Source: an uncultured delta proteobacterium (GTDB lineage: Bacteria; Desulfobacterota; Syntrophia; Syntrophales; Smithellaceae). Taken from it: a stretch of DNA of 64,000 nt. The number at the start of each line of letters is the position of its first letter. Position 1 is the first letter of the stretch. Shown one piece after another: positions 27,662-35,310 of this stretch. The notes under the pieces were generated by a model, which saw only the letters and a program-made list of their open reading frames with translations, searched no databases and was not told the DNA's origin. The DNA lies in the NCBI GenBank assembly GCA_903907985.1, contig CAIVQG010000039.1:1-64000 (forward strand), read 5' to 3'. Position numbers and translations under genes: made by a program.

Positions 27662-29026
27662 TTATTCCTGCTTGATTCCCTTGTACTGCAAAGCCAGGAT
27701 TGTTATGTCATCCGACTGAGGGGCACCGGCAGCATGGCCGTGGACATCCGCCAGAATTTTTTTCAGCAGCGCGTCGGGGTGCTGCCCATTGACTTCCCGC
27801 AGTGATGTGAGGAGTCGTTCCTCGGAGAAAAGCTCTTCATTTTTGTTCATTGCCTCGGTAACACCATCCGAGTAAATTATGATGGTGTCGCCTACCCCGA
27901 GAGTAAATGTTTCCTTAACATAGGGACTGTCCTCAAATGAAGCAATGGGCAGGGAACCCTGCGTTTCCAGATACTCCGGATTTACTGCCCGGCGGCATAA
28001 AACAGGTGGATTATGGCCGGCATTGCTGTATTCCACCTTGCCGGTCCGGGTATCAATGATGCCGCAGAAAACGGTGGCAAACATCGACATGTCATTTCCT
28101 TCGCAGAGTTCATTATTTACTTTGAAGAGAACTTGGTCAATGCTGGTATCTTCATCGGCCACCGCTTTGAGAAGTGTCTTGGTAACAGCCATAAAGAGCG
28201 ATGCGGGAATTCCCTTCCCGGAAACATCTCCCAGCAAAAAGACTAAATGATGACGGTCCACAAAGAAGAAGTCGTAAAAGTCCCCGCCCACCTCTTTCGC
28301 CGGTTCCAGTACAGCGGACAGCTCAAATTCCGGCCTTTCGGGAAACGGGGGAAACATCTTGGGGACCATACTCATCTGGATTTCCCGGGCCGCATTGAGT
28401 TCCCCTTCAATGGTGTGCTTTTCCTGTTCCCAGGAACGCTGTTTAACCAGATTGACAACGATGGATGTGTAGATGGCCATGCCAATTGCATTGGCCAAAA
28501 TCATGGGCAAGGTTAACACTTTGACAATTTCCAGCGATTGTTCAAAGGGGCGAGCAATCAGCAGTGTTAATCCCGAGTGGAGTATCTGGTTGACAACCGC
28601 CACGACAACAGCGCCGGTCACACCGATAAATTCTCCTTTCCTCCACTTGAAAACCAGCCCGCCAACAAGTCCGGAGACAATAGTGGCGACGGAACAGGAT
28701 ACCTCGGTAAAGCCGCCCATAGAATACCGGTGAATTGCGCCGATCAATCCGGCGCCGAGGCCGGCTATGGGACCACCAAAGAGGCCCGCTAGGGCGGGAC
28801 CAAGATCCCTCGTATTGGCAAAGGCGCCCATAAACTTGAAGCCGCTCAATGTCCCATAGATGGATAAGAGACCGAAAACCAGGATAATCAGAAACGTGCC
28901 CTTCCAGGTAAACTTTTTCTGTAGTAACTCGTCGTAGAACCGGCTCCGGGACAAAATATAGGCAATTACGGACATGACGGCCATGCTGTTGATCAGCGTC
29001 ACGACCAGTTCCATTATCTCCTTCAT
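27662..29026 (-). CDS. Membrane PP2C-type phosphatase (5TM-LytS-like sensor + SpoIIE/RsbU domain)
   Basis: 454 residues. The first 200 are a multi-helix membrane domain with 'GPIAGLGAGLIGAIHRYSMGG', the 5TMR_LYT type. Residues from about 225 form a SpoIIE phosphatase with metal-binding aspartates in 'EVGGDFYDFFFVDRH', 'LLGDVSGKGIPASLFMA', 'IIYSDGVTEAMNK' and the ending 'PQSDDITILAL'. Such enzymes dephosphorylate STAS antagonists in partner-switching pathways. It is the first gene of an operon with the NCS2 permease and has a strong promoter of its own. The STAS/RsbW-like pair at 21361-22140 is a plausible but unproven partner. Confidence 0.9.
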   Translation of the reverse strand: MKEIMELVVTLINSMAVMSVIAYILSRSRFYDELLQKKFTWKGTFLIILVFGLLSIYGTLSGFKFMGAFANTRDLGPALAGLFGGPIAGLGAGLIGAIHRYSMGGFTEVSCSVATIVSGLVGGLVFKWRKGEFIGVTGAVVVAVVNQILHSGLTLLIARPFEQSLEIVKVLTLPMILANAIGMAIYTSIVVNLVKQRSWEQEKHTIEGELNAAREIQMSMVPKMFPPFPERPEFELSAVLEPAKEVGGDFYDFFFVDRHHLVFLLGDVSGKGIPASLFMAVTKTLLKAVADEDTSIDQVLFKVNNELCEGNDMSMFATVFCGIIDTRTGKVEYSNAGHNPPVLCRRAVNPEYLETQGSLPIASFEDSPYVKETFTLGVGDTIIIYSDGVTEAMNKNEELFSEERLLTSLREVNGQHPDALLKKILADVHGHAAGAPQSDDITILALQYKGIKQE

Positions 29027-29062
29027 ACAACCTCCGGCCTTGAGTTGAATATTAGCGAAGGG

Positions 29063-29091
29063 AGTATAGTTAATCTATGTTTAGATGTCAA
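29063..29091 (-). promoter_or_regulatory. Sigma-70 promoter of the SpoIIE-permease operon
   Basis: On the minus strand TTGACA (29091-29086), 17-base spacer, TATACT (29068-29063): near-consensus boxes at ideal spacing, about 30 bases before the ATG. Confidence 0.8.
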
Positions 29092-29110
29092 AGGAATAGG
29101 AATTGTGCCG

Positions 29111-29145
29111 TTAAAATATTACCTGGATCACAGGTAATATTTTAA
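29111..29145. repeat. Perfect 15-base inverted repeat between divergent promoters
   Basis: TTAAAATATTACCTG (29111-29125) and its exact complement (29131-29145) flank a 5-base loop GATCA. It lies 20 bases upstream of the minus-strand -35 box and 17 bases upstream of the plus-strand -35 box at 29163. It could be an operator serving both promoters, or a hairpin in a long transcript. Confidence 0.7.
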
Positions 29146-29162
29146 AAATAGTTATGATTTTC

Positions 29163-29191
29163 TTGACATAAAGGCCGGCGCTTCCCATATT
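29163..29191 (+). promoter_or_regulatory. Sigma-70 promoter facing the SpoIIE-like remnant
   Basis: TTGACA (29163-29168), 17-base spacer, CATATT (29186-29191). It points at the decayed gene starting at 29254, so a promoter survives in front of a broken gene. Confidence 0.55.
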
Positions 29192-29253
29192 TTGCGGCAC
29201 AAATTGGCAACGGGGAAGTTAATCTTTAATCTGACATTGTGGAAGATACGGGG

Positions 29254-29511
29254 ATGACATCAATCAGGGCGAAAATGCTGCTTTGGTTCGGCCTGACACT
29301 GGGCATACTAATGGCGGCCTTCGGATTCGCAACCTATTCCAGTATCAAGGGCACGGTAATTCCCCTGACCCACGGCCCCCAGAATGATCCTACGGCAATA
29401 ATTCATTACATCCGCGCCTGATTGCACCGGCACGCCAGCGGCGCTCCGCAATCGGACGATGTCACGATGCTGGCCATAAAATACCGGGGCACACCAGAAA
29501 AGAAAGACTAA
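29254..29511 (+). pseudogene. Remnant of a membrane sensor/SpoIIE phosphatase gene, middle deleted
   Basis: The frame opens with a membrane anchor ('KMLLWFGLTLGILMAAFGFATY') like the start of a signalling receptor. After about 55 codons it meets an in-frame TGA at 29419. The same frame then reads 'HASGAPQSDDVTMLAIKYRG' to a TAA at 29511, the typical last residues of a SpoIIE phosphatase (compare 'AAGAPQSDDITILALQYKG' at the end of the intact neighbour). All the catalytic domain is missing. The gene has evidently lost its centre and kept both ends. Confidence 0.7.
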
Positions 29512-29543
29512 AGGCCTTCTCCCTTCTCATACTCCGTCTCCAC

Positions 29544-29581
29544 TGCCAACTTTATGGGCAGTGATGCCCACCAAGTTGGCA
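29544..29581. promoter_or_regulatory. Paired dyad, copy 2
   Basis: Half-sites TGCCAAC-N3-ATGGGCA (29544-29560) and TGCCCAC-N3-GTTGGCA (29565-29581), centres 21 bases apart as in copies 1 and 3. I found no good -24/-12 promoter or intact gene right after it, so this may be the control region of a lost gene or a distal enhancer for the DUF1566-like gene. Confidence 0.55.
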
Positions 29582-29795
29582 ATCCAGAGCGGGCACTTAC
29601 AGCCACATGGGGAATATTTTTCTTTATGGACTGACCGCGCTGTTTGTTATAGGATTGGGTCGGCATCGTCTCCGGCATTACCAGCTCACAGGCAAAAATT
29701 AGAAAGGAACCCGGAAAGTCAGTTATGAGCCGGGAAAGGTCGGCTCAAGAAAATGCAGCGCTTCAACATTTGAAATTTGCCTATTCGTTTTGCGC

Positions 29796-29833
29796 TGCCA
29801 ACTCCGCCCGCAAAATTGCCAACATTCTGGGCG
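29796..29833. promoter_or_regulatory. Paired dyad, copy 3
   Basis: TGCCAAC begins both sites, at 29796 and 29817, 21 bases apart. Right halves are weaker (GCCCGCA and CTGGGCG). About 65-100 bases downstream lies a -24/-12-like promoter, the same arrangement as copy 1. The gap 29512-29795 otherwise shows only copy 2 and a small hairpin (GAGCCG...CGGCTC). Confidence 0.5.
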
Positions 29834-29897
29834 CCTGCACCTAAGCCGGAAGGGCAAATATTATCACAAACACCGGTTAATACTGACTATGCAGCAC

Positions 29898-29913
29898 TGG
29901 CACAAATATTGTT
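29898..29913 (+). promoter_or_regulatory. Candidate sigma-54 promoter of the DUF1566-like gene
   Basis: TGGCACAAATATTGTT: perfect TGGCAC -24 box; the -12 element is TTGTT, with GT in place of GC at the right spacing. It lies 65 bases before the ATG at 29963. The surrounding sequence resembles that before 25432, for example a CAC-GTAATACTG-like string upstream and GCAAGAAG downstream. Confidence 0.5.
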
Positions 29914-29962
29914 TAAAATATCTGCAAGAAGATAAATAGGTGGGAACAGATAGAGGTGATTT

Positions 29963-30438
29963 ATGAAAAAAAATACTATCACAGTTTGGGTGGTGCTGGC
30001 TTTCTTGATGTTGACTTTTGTTTCTTGCCAATATGCGGCAGCGGCAGATTGTTTCGTCGACAATAAAACGGCACGGTGACGGATACACAAACCAAGTTGA
30101 TGTGGGCGACCCAGGATAATGGATCGGATATCAACTGGTATAGCGCCAAGAGTTACTGCGAGGGATATAGCAAAGGCGGTGGCGGCTGGCGGATGCCGAC
30201 GCAAAATGAGCTCGTGGGGTTGTATCAATCCGGGTTGCGTTCATGGGGAAGTCATGCCATCAAACTTACCGGAAATATGGTATGGGCATCAGAAGCAAGT
30301 ACAAGTATGTACGGCAGTCAAGATGGCGACGACGTATATTTCGTTACGGGTTGCGAAGGCTGGTTTCCCAAATCGAAAGGGGCTTATAATGTCTCCGGGT
30401 ATACCCACCGGGCATTGCCGGTTCGCAACACCCCGTAG
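29963..30438 (+). pseudogene. Exported DUF1566-like protein gene with a one-base frameshift
   Basis: The ATG at 29963 has a GAGGTG ribosome site and starts a signal peptide ('VWVVLAFLMLTFVSCQYAAAA'). The frame ends at TGA 30077-30079 after 'CFVDNKTAR'. From about 30066 the next frame reads 'NGTVTDTQTKLMWATQDNG', then 'GWRMPTQNELVGLY' and 'ALPVRN', the hallmarks of DUF1566. Family proteins normally read 'FVDNNNGTVTDT', so one base is missing in the AAAA run near 30066. Either the gene is broken, the run is slipped during expression, or this is an assembly error. DUF1566 proteins are exported, often lectin-like or sulfatase-fold-like; exact role unknown. Confidence 0.7.
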
Positions 30439-30459
30439 TATTGATTAGGGGATCAAGAG

Positions 30460-31356
30460 ATGGTGGTGGAATTCATGAATGACCCGAACATTGCCAGCGT
30501 CTTCTTTCACCACATTCCCGAATGGGTTCTTGCGGGCCATGTTGCTTTCGGAAAAGATAAGTTGGTTCCTATCGGTCGAATTCATTATTTTTTCCACTGG
30601 CTCTATGGGAAATACGAACCCCTGATTTTGCGTTTGGTGGATTGGATTCTGCGCCAGACATTCATCACCCAGACGGCAATCGGCAGCTCAGTGATGACAG
30701 GCCTCGCCACAACGTCCCACTACCTGCCCCACGGCATCATCGTGCCAACTTCATCAGCCGTCCGTCTCGTCAGACACATCGAAAACCTGAAGGACGAAGA
30801 GAATACGCCCATACTGGCGGTTGGACCCTGCGTCTGCCAGATGTCGCTTAACCGCTGGCAGGAACCATCGTGCAAGGACATCGTCGTACTGTACGGCGCA
30901 GAAATCTACCTGCATTTGAATCGGGGATACAGGATAATCACCGCCGCCGAGGCTCAAGCGATCCTCGAACAGTGCCGGGATGCGGGGCTTGTCCACAGCC
31001 TGGATTTTTGCATGCAGTCCGGCCGCTGGCATTTTGTCATCTGCAATTGCGACCGGGACATCTGCGTTCTGACCCGCACCTTTCTGCTAACGGGAAAAAT
31101 GCTCTATGCCGGCCCCTGGATAGTCAAACAGGACCGGCAAACATGCCTCGGACCGGAGCTCTGCGGCAATTGCGTGAATATCTGCATGTTCGGTGCGAAT
31201 TACGTCAAAGAAGGCGTTATCTCCGTGGACGGAGGAAAATGCCACGGTTGCGGGCAGTGCGTACAAGTATGCAAGGGAAACTCCCGTGAAATGATCCGGC
31301 GGAAAAGGTATGCCCATGAACACATTATACCCGCAGATATCCTGTTGCCGGGGTGA
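30460..31356 (+). CDS. Iron-sulfur protein with ferredoxin-like C-terminus, function unknown
   Basis: 298 residues. The N-terminal part has no family I can name. From about residue 125 there are several cysteine groups: 'GPCVCQM', 'DFCMQS', 'CNCDRDIC', then a ferredoxin-like end 'CLGPELCGNCVNIC' and 'CHGCGQCVQVCKGN', enough ligands for two or more 4Fe-4S clusters. No signal peptide. It is 85 bases before the radical SAM gene on the same strand and may supply electrons to it (inference). Confidence 0.75.
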   Translation: MVVEFMNDPNIASVFFHHIPEWVLAGHVAFGKDKLVPIGRIHYFFHWLYGKYEPLILRLVDWILRQTFITQTAIGSSVMTGLATTSHYLPHGIIVPTSSAVRLVRHIENLKDEENTPILAVGPCVCQMSLNRWQEPSCKDIVVLYGAEIYLHLNRGYRIITAAEAQAILEQCRDAGLVHSLDFCMQSGRWHFVICNCDRDICVLTRTFLLTGKMLYAGPWIVKQDRQTCLGPELCGNCVNICMFGANYVKEGVISVDGGKCHGCGQCVQVCKGNSREMIRRKRYAHEHIIPADILLPG

Positions 31357-31441
31357 CAAATCGTTAAGTTGGTTTTCCTGAAAAACAGAATTGAGTTATT
31401 CAAAGAACAATGCAAGATTATGATGGAGAAAATAAACGACC

Positions 31442-32746
31442 ATGAAAAAACCCTTATTCCTGTTAATACATCCGGCCGCGCTGAAAGATAAATGTCGTTC
31501 CCAGAGAAGACGAAAGTCATCAGTAGCCCAGTTGAATCTCCTGGTTATTGCTGCCTACGCCAGGAAATATTTTGAGGTTCGCATCATCGATGAAAACATT
31601 GAGAATATTGATGCAGAGGTCCACGCCGATCTCGTCGGCATAACTATCATGACGTCAACAGCACTGCGGGGATATGAAATCGCCGCACTTTACCGCAAGC
31701 GCGGCATTCCTGTCATAATGGGGGGCGTTCACGTGTTTTTCCTACCCGATGAGGCAGCTCTTCATGCAGATTCATTAGTCATCGGGGAATCTGAGGAGAT
31801 CATAGAAGGAATCTTTAAAGACTTTTTCCATGGTGAACTGAAAAAAATATATCGCGCGGAACAACTCCATAATCTCCATGATCTGCCCAATCCTCCTCTT
31901 GATCTTCTCAAGGAGGGGGGATATTCCTTCAAAAATATCATGGAGACGGCCCGAGGCTGTCCCCATGATTGCGAGTACTGTTCCGTCAGCCAGTTCTGGG
32001 GACGAAAATTTAGATTCCGCCCCGTCGAGGAAGTAATCGAATCAATTAAGTCCATGCCGCCAGGTGATATTCTCTTTATCGACGACAATATTTTTGGACA
32101 TCCCCATCGGGCCAAGGAACTATTCGAGAAAATGATTCCTCTCAAAAGACGCTGGTACGGGCAAGGAGATATCCGGGTGGCCCATAATCCCGAGCTCCTT
32201 GATTTGGCGGCCAGATGCGGCTGCAAATGGATCTTTGTCGGATTCGAGAGCACTAATCCTGACAATCTGAAGGCAATGAAAAAGGAAAAAATAAATGTTG
32301 TCGGACAATACGCCGAATCCATTTCCCTGGTACAGAAGAAAGGAATCAATATCTTTGGGTCATTTATCTTCGGTCTGGATTATGATGACACAAGTGTCTT
32401 CGATAACACCCTGCGTTTCTGTAAGGAGAACAGGCTTGGTGGAGCAAATTTCTATATCCTAACCCCCTTTCCCGGAACACGATTGTTTAAAAAGATGGAG
32501 GAAGACGGTCGCATCCTGCACAAGGACTGGTCAAGATATGATGCCAACCATGTTGTGTTTAAACCCGCTCTCATGACGGAAAGCCAGCTTATGGAGGGAT
32601 ATATCAATGCCTACAAGAAGTTTTATTCTCTTCCCTCCATAGCCCAACGGTTGTCCGGAAAGAGAACTGATTTTTTTGAAATTCTCGCCCTTAACCTGGG
32701 CAGATTGCTTAATCGTAAATACTTCGAAGAGGGATGCCGGATTTAG
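31442..32746 (+). CDS. Radical SAM protein with N-terminal B12-binding domain
   Basis: 434 residues. An N-terminal Rossmann-like cobalamin-binding domain ('LVGITIMTSTALRGYEIAAL', 'GIPVIMGGVHVFFLPDEA') is followed by a radical SAM core with the cluster motif 'CPHDCEYC' (CxxxCxxC) near residue 177. Later parts include 'WIFVGFESTNPDNLKAMKK' and 'GSFIFGLDYDDTSVFDNTLRF'. A short C-terminal helical domain like DUF4070 ends the protein. Family members methylate or rearrange unactivated carbons in lipids, cofactors or natural products; this substrate is unknown. Confidence 0.9.
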   Translation: MKKPLFLLIHPAALKDKCRSQRRRKSSVAQLNLLVIAAYARKYFEVRIIDENIENIDAEVHADLVGITIMTSTALRGYEIAALYRKRGIPVIMGGVHVFFLPDEAALHADSLVIGESEEIIEGIFKDFFHGELKKIYRAEQLHNLHDLPNPPLDLLKEGGYSFKNIMETARGCPHDCEYCSVSQFWGRKFRFRPVEEVIESIKSMPPGDILFIDDNIFGHPHRAKELFEKMIPLKRRWYGQGDIRVAHNPELLDLAARCGCKWIFVGFESTNPDNLKAMKKEKINVVGQYAESISLVQKKGINIFGSFIFGLDYDDTSVFDNTLRFCKENRLGGANFYILTPFPGTRLFKKMEEDGRILHKDWSRYDANHVVFKPALMTESQLMEGYINAYKKFYSLPSIAQRLSGKRTDFFEILALNLGRLLNRKYFEEGCRI

Positions 32747-32806
32747 ACAACCTTACTTACAGCAGGTGATATCTCCGTCTCCGAGCTATCTTTCCTTCTG
32801 CGGCTG

Positions 32807-33775
32807 CTATATCTCAATTTCCAGTCCGTCATAGGCCAGATAAATCTTCAGGGGAGAGGAATTGTCGATCAGCTGAAGATATTTGCACGTATCGCTCAGA
32901 AACTGATCGAGGGCTTCATCATCGTAAGTGTGCTCATTATGAAAAAGGCACAGACGCCGGACACCGGATCGCAGCGCCAGTTCCACACCAATGATATTGC
33001 TGGAATGCCCCCAGTTCTCCTTCGTCGCAACTGCATCCAGGAAGCTGTACTGCGCATCAAAAATCAATAAGTCGGCATCTTGGAAAAACTCGATAAATTC
33101 ATAACTATCTTCCGTAGAGTTTTCCTTGTGCTCGGAATCGGTGGAGTACACTACTTTTTTCCCGTCCTGCCGGAAGCAATATCCGTAAGAATCACCGGGA
33201 TGGTTCTGTTTTATGCCGGTCACACTAATTCCGGCAATGTCATAAGGCCGACCGGGTTCGAGAACATGGAAGCTGATATCCGCTCTCATCGCCTGCAAAG
33301 GAACAGGAAAGCATGGGGTATTCTGTTGATTGACAAATGCCTCTTCCAACTCTGCTTGAAATCCGTAAATATGAACACGATTGCCCGGTATGAAGGCCGG
33401 CGTAAAAAAGGGAAATCCCTGAATGTGATCCCAATGCACATGAGAAACAAAGATATGAAAAACATCCGGCACGTCATTTTGGCCGGTTAATTTTTTGGTT
33501 TTCAAAACATGGTTCCCAAAATCTCTCAACCCTGTTCCCGCATCGCAGAGAACGTGCTCCGACAAACCGCGGATTTCGACACAGGAGGTATTGCCGCCGT
33601 AACTTCCCCTGACGGCAAAAGGCAGTTCGTTATGGATGAATGTCTTTATGGCGTCGTCTGTACTAAGGCAGAAAGATTGCGCCGCTTGCAAAGCCTTGAA
33701 TATTTTTGCCTCGATCATCGCAGAAGTTATGGAAGCGGGCAACGAACCCCTGGAGCCCCAGAAATATACTTTCAT
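32807..33775 (-). CDS. Metallo-beta-lactamase-fold hydrolase
   Basis: I start the gene at the ATG at 33775 because GGAGGAAACTT precedes it; a longer frame to 33856 lacks this. The 322-residue product has 'MKVYFWGSRGSLPAS' and the metal motif 'SHVHWDHIQGF' (HxHxDH), with further histidines/aspartates in 'YSTDSEHKE' and 'LFHNEHTYDD'. It resembles the tRNase Z/phosphodiesterase side of the superfamily that hydrolyses phosphodiesters or related esters. The substrate is not evident. Confidence 0.85.
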   Translation of the reverse strand: MKVYFWGSRGSLPASITSAMIEAKIFKALQAAQSFCLSTDDAIKTFIHNELPFAVRGSYGGNTSCVEIRGLSEHVLCDAGTGLRDFGNHVLKTKKLTGQNDVPDVFHIFVSHVHWDHIQGFPFFTPAFIPGNRVHIYGFQAELEEAFVNQQNTPCFPVPLQAMRADISFHVLEPGRPYDIAGISVTGIKQNHPGDSYGYCFRQDGKKVVYSTDSEHKENSTEDSYEFIEFFQDADLLIFDAQYSFLDAVATKENWGHSSNIIGVELALRSGVRRLCLFHNEHTYDDEALDQFLSDTCKYLQLIDNSSPLKIYLAYDGLEIEI

Positions 33776-33822
33776 AAGTTTCCTCCTGATGAATAAGTTC
33801 AAAACAAAGCTACTGATTAAAA

Positions 33823-34308
33823 TCACGCCGCCGGACGGTTTATGACTACCTCGCAATAAGCATCGCCTCGATTGAGATTCTTCGTGTGGGACACGATCAG
33901 ACGAAAATCTTGCCCGAACAAGCCGCGGGCGAGGCCCTGATAGGTTTCAACGGTCGCAATACCACAATCAGCTACTCCGGCCTTGGCGATAGCTTTCTGC
34001 GTTTCACAGTCCGTCACCTGTACGGTGATGGTATCGCCGGCGACGGTGACGCTTCGTCCCTCAATTTTCATGACCGTACTGAAAATTTCGAGGGCATCCA
34101 GAAAACTCACGGGCCATACCGGGTCGGGTAAAAACCTCTCTCTCAGCATTTTTCCTAGGACGTAGGAAAAACGTTTCCAGGCCGCCACGTCGACATCCCA
34201 GGCGGCGTCCTTGCCCATTTTTTCCGCCAGGGCCAGAAACCAGGCTCCGTCCAGCCGGACAAGAGCCAAACGGGAAATTTCAAATAACTGCTCAGTTGTC
34301 AAATGCAT
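33823..34308 (-). CDS. DUF6125-like protein
   Basis: 161 residues, soluble, beginning 'LTTEQLFEISRLALVRLDGAWFLALAEKMG'. From memory this resembles the DUF6125 group, whose members share the 'DGxWF' motif near residue 20 and a later mixed alpha/beta part; function unknown. A second member lies at 36237-36758 ('HDGMWFFSCLSNFG'). It ends 47 bases upstream of the metallo-hydrolase start on the same strand and may be cotranscribed with it. Confidence 0.65.
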   Translation of the reverse strand: MHLTTEQLFEISRLALVRLDGAWFLALAEKMGKDAAWDVDVAAWKRFSYVLGKMLRERFLPDPVWPVSFLDALEIFSTVMKIEGRSVTVAGDTITVQVTDCETQKAIAKAGVADCGIATVETYQGLARGLFGQDFRLIVSHTKNLNRGDAYCEVVINRPAA

Positions 34309-34517
34309 CGCGTTTTTCTCCTTACTTTATAATACAGCCTTCACCGGCTGCCCTGATCCATTATTCATCTTCCTGCCGCCTCGATATCATCTCTGATTGA
34401 GAAATGGAATCATGGTGCAATTCTTTATTGCACAAACCAATATCGGAGTCAATCCTTCCGGCGGAGTTTGCCCGGATGACATTTTTGCCCTTAAGTGAAC
34501 CTGCACCAGTTTAACGG

Positions 34518-34652
34518 ATGCTGCAAAAAGCATACAGAACAGTATGCAGGGAAGCAATAGGCCGGGAGTTTAAGTCAGAGGCATTGGGATTATTGGAAGA
34601 AGACAGGGACCGTCTGGAACTTCTTTTTACAAAAGCAGAAAAATTTTCTTGA
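34518..34652 (+). CDS. Possible 44-residue protein or gene fragment upstream of tetR
   Basis: A short frame that looks protein-like: charged helical sequence including 'EALGLLEEDRDRLELLF'. Its TGA overlaps the TTGACA box of the tetR promoter. No clear ribosome site. It may be a fragment of a lost gene; a GCATAC...GTATGC hairpin sits in its start. The rest of the gap 34309-34684 holds a GTGCAA-N7-TTGCAC inverted repeat near 34415 and no other gene. Confidence 0.25.
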   Translation: MLQKAYRTVCREAIGREFKSEALGLLEEDRDRLELLFTKAEKFS

Positions 34653-34681
34653 CATAGAATCATATACTAGAATATGATTCT
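34649..34681 (+). promoter_or_regulatory. tetR promoter overlapped by a perfect 10-base palindrome
   Basis: TTGACA (34649-34654) and TATGAT (34673-34678), 18-base spacer. Lying across the promoter is AGAATCATAT (34656-34665), 6 bases, ATATGATTCT (34672-34681): a perfect inverted repeat typical of a TetR operator. The ATG is at 34685, about where transcription should begin, and no ribosome site exists between, so the message is probably leaderless. Confidence 0.75.
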
Positions 34682-34684
34682 AAT

Positions 34685-35290
34685 ATGAAAAAATTGCAAT
34701 CCAGACATGCAGCATCAGGTAAAAGAATATCAGATATTATTCAGGCCGCACTGGCGTGTTTTACCGAGCTTGGTTTTAATAACACATCCATGGCTGATAT
34801 CTGCGCAAGGGCGAACGCTAGCACCGGCAGCGTATATCACCATTTCAAAAGCAAAGAATTACTCGCTGCTGCTGTTTATCTGGAAGGTATTGAGGCATAT
34901 CAATCCGGATTGCTTAAAATATTTGAGACAGAAAATGATCCCTTTAGAGGGATTTCTTCTATCATAGAATATCATTTGAAATGGGTACAAAAAAATCCGG
35001 ATTGGGCTCAATTTCTTTTTCAAAAAAGGCACTCAGCATTTTTAGTGGAAACTGAAGATACCCTGCTAACTCTGAATAAAAAATTCAAGCAAGGGATTGC
35101 GGACTGGTTTAAATGCCATATGAAGGCAGGTGCAATACGCCCGCTGGCATGGGATATGGTAATCTCCTTATTGCTTGGCCCATGCCAGGAATACACGAAA
35201 CTCTACATGTCAAAAAAGACAGTTACAAAAATTAATGAAGCAGTTCACGAACTTTCTCTCGCTGCCTGGCGTTCTCTATCACAAGAATAA
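34685..35290 (+). CDS. TetR-family transcriptional regulator
   Basis: 201 residues with an N-terminal TetR helix-turn-helix ('RISDIIQAALACFTELGFNNTSMADICARANASTGSVYHHFKSK' region, residues about 14-60) and a helical ligand-binding C-terminus of the TetR_C type. The palindrome over its own promoter implies autorepression. The MaoC-like gene starts 20 bases downstream, so the regulator probably also controls that operon. The ligand may be an acyl-CoA or lipophilic compound, judged from the neighbours only. Confidence 0.9.
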   Translation: MKKLQSRHAASGKRISDIIQAALACFTELGFNNTSMADICARANASTGSVYHHFKSKELLAAAVYLEGIEAYQSGLLKIFETENDPFRGISSIIEYHLKWVQKNPDWAQFLFQKRHSAFLVETEDTLLTLNKKFKQGIADWFKCHMKAGAIRPLAWDMVISLLLGPCQEYTKLYMSKKTVTKINEAVHELSLAAWRSLSQE

Positions 35291-35310
35291 TAATTTCATA
35301 AGGGGGTTTT

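Noticed and set aside
29419-29421. In-frame TGA in the SpoIIE-like relic as a second selenocysteine codon
   Set aside because: No catalytic Cys is expected at that place in the family and most of the gene is missing, so it is an ordinary stop in a remnant.
33776-33856. Longer start for the metallo-hydrolase at 33856
   Set aside because: A strong GGAGGA ribosome site precedes the ATG at 33775, where the conserved domain begins.
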